From contig CAXTJM010000008.1 of the NCBI GenBank assembly GCA_964244585.1, positions 1 to 64,000 of the forward strand: a stretch of DNA of 64,000 nt, in the 5' to 3' direction. The stretch's first letter is position 1, and the number at the start of each line of letters is the position of its first letter. A program made the position numbers and the translations under genes. Shown in pieces: positions 63,647-64,000 of the stretch. The stretch comes from LMUY01 sp964244585 (GTDB taxonomy: Bacteria > Pseudomonadota > Alphaproteobacteria > Acetobacterales > Acetobacteraceae). The notes beneath the pieces are model-generated. The model was not told where the DNA came from. It searched no databases and saw only the letters and a program-made list of their open reading frames with translations.

Positions 63647-64000
63647 ATGGCGCTCGCACCCTATGCCGTCCGGCCCGAGACCGCTCGTGGGCGGCTTTAC
63701 CCCGAGCCCGAGGCGCCGACCCGCTCCCCCTGGCAGCGGGACCGCGACCGGATCATCCATTCCTCCGCGTTTCGCAAGCTGCAGTACAAGACCCAGGTCT
63801 TCGTGAACCACGAGGGGGATTTCTTCCGCACCCGGCTGACGCACACGATCGAGGTGGCTCAGATCGCCCGCTCCATCGCGCGCGAGTTGCGGGTGGACGA
63901 GGATCTGACGGAGGCCCTGGCGCTGGCGCATGACCTAGGCCATCCCCCATTCGGGCACGCTGGCGAGGAAGGGCTGAACCGGGGCATGAAGCCCTGGGGC
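63647..64000 (+). CDS. dgt: Deoxyguanosinetriphosphate triphosphohydrolase, N-terminal part
   Basis: The first 118 codons of an HD-domain dNTP triphosphohydrolase; the gene runs past the window end. Visible motifs are SPWQRDRDRIIHSSAFRKLQYKTQVF, RLTHTIEVAQIARSIAREL (first HD His) and ALAHDLGHPPFGHAGEEGLN (His-Asp pair and following His). It begins at ATG 63647. Divergence from the A-type Fe-S carrier gene is common in Alphaproteobacteria. Confidence 0.95.
   Translation, partial: MALAPYAVRPETARGRLYPEPEAPTRSPWQRDRDRIIHSSAFRKLQYKTQVFVNHEGDFFRTRLTHTIEVAQIARSIARELRVDEDLTEALALAHDLGHPPFGHAGEEGLNRGMKPWG

Overview
The window is GC-rich DNA with dense, overlapping genes. It looks like an alphaproteobacterium, most likely Rhodospirillales/Acetobacteraceae. 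The evidence is the divergent hrcA-grpE / rph-rdgB arrangement, a cysteine-free L33, NADP-type isocitrate dehydrogenase, a bactofilin, and an acdS/Lrp pair. The family placement is an inference from gene content; I could not run a search. I saw no tRNA, rRNA, CRISPR array or intact insertion sequence.

Layout. 1-10.6 kb is mosaic accessory DNA: a SelW-like protein, an M20 dipeptidase, an unknown membrane protein, a decayed JAB/Mov34 domain, a very large DUF4011/SF1 helicase with a Vsr-like nuclease domain, an HNH endonuclease, and a possible integrase remnant. It ends abruptly inside a truncated diacylglycerol-kinase gene near 10,590. 10.9-24.7 kb holds an LpxH-like phosphoesterase and an MgtC protein. 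Then comes a tightly overlapping seven-gene operon: a phosphonate monoester hydrolase, two paralogous peptide-type binding proteins, two ATPases and two permeases. After that are the remains of a second ABC transporter, a GT4 glycosyltransferase overlapping a phosphonate-type hexapeptide acetyltransferase, and a GFA protein.

24.8-37.4 kb is the most unusual locus. A membrane LtaS-like phosphoglycerol transferase and a short-chain dehydrogenase diverge from a 2475-residue KS-AT-DH-(MT-like)-ER-KR-ACP polyketide synthase. Its stop codon overlaps the start of an alpha-oxoamine synthase, and a sulfotransferase follows. PKS, oxoamine synthase and ketoreductase match the core logic of fungal sphinganine-analogue pathways such as fumonisin. 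I infer that the locus makes a sphingoid-like amino lipid, perhaps sulfated or given a phosphoglycerol head group.

37.5-43.6 kb has a molbindin, TrmO, ACC deaminase with a divergent Lrp regulator, a nitroreductase, and a Dpp-type ABC operon lacking its binding protein and first permease. 43.6-64 kb is mostly housekeeping: GrpE, HrcA, RNase PH, RdgB, a bactofilin, an EI24 protein, a PfkB sugar kinase, TypA/BipA, an AmpG-like carrier, a deoxyribosyltransferase-like protein, a hybrid sensor kinase, Icd, a dienelactone hydrolase, a TPR-glycosyltransferase with a likely CTG start, L33, a lytic transglycosylase-like protein, exonuclease III, an A-type Fe-S carrier and the start of a dGTPase.
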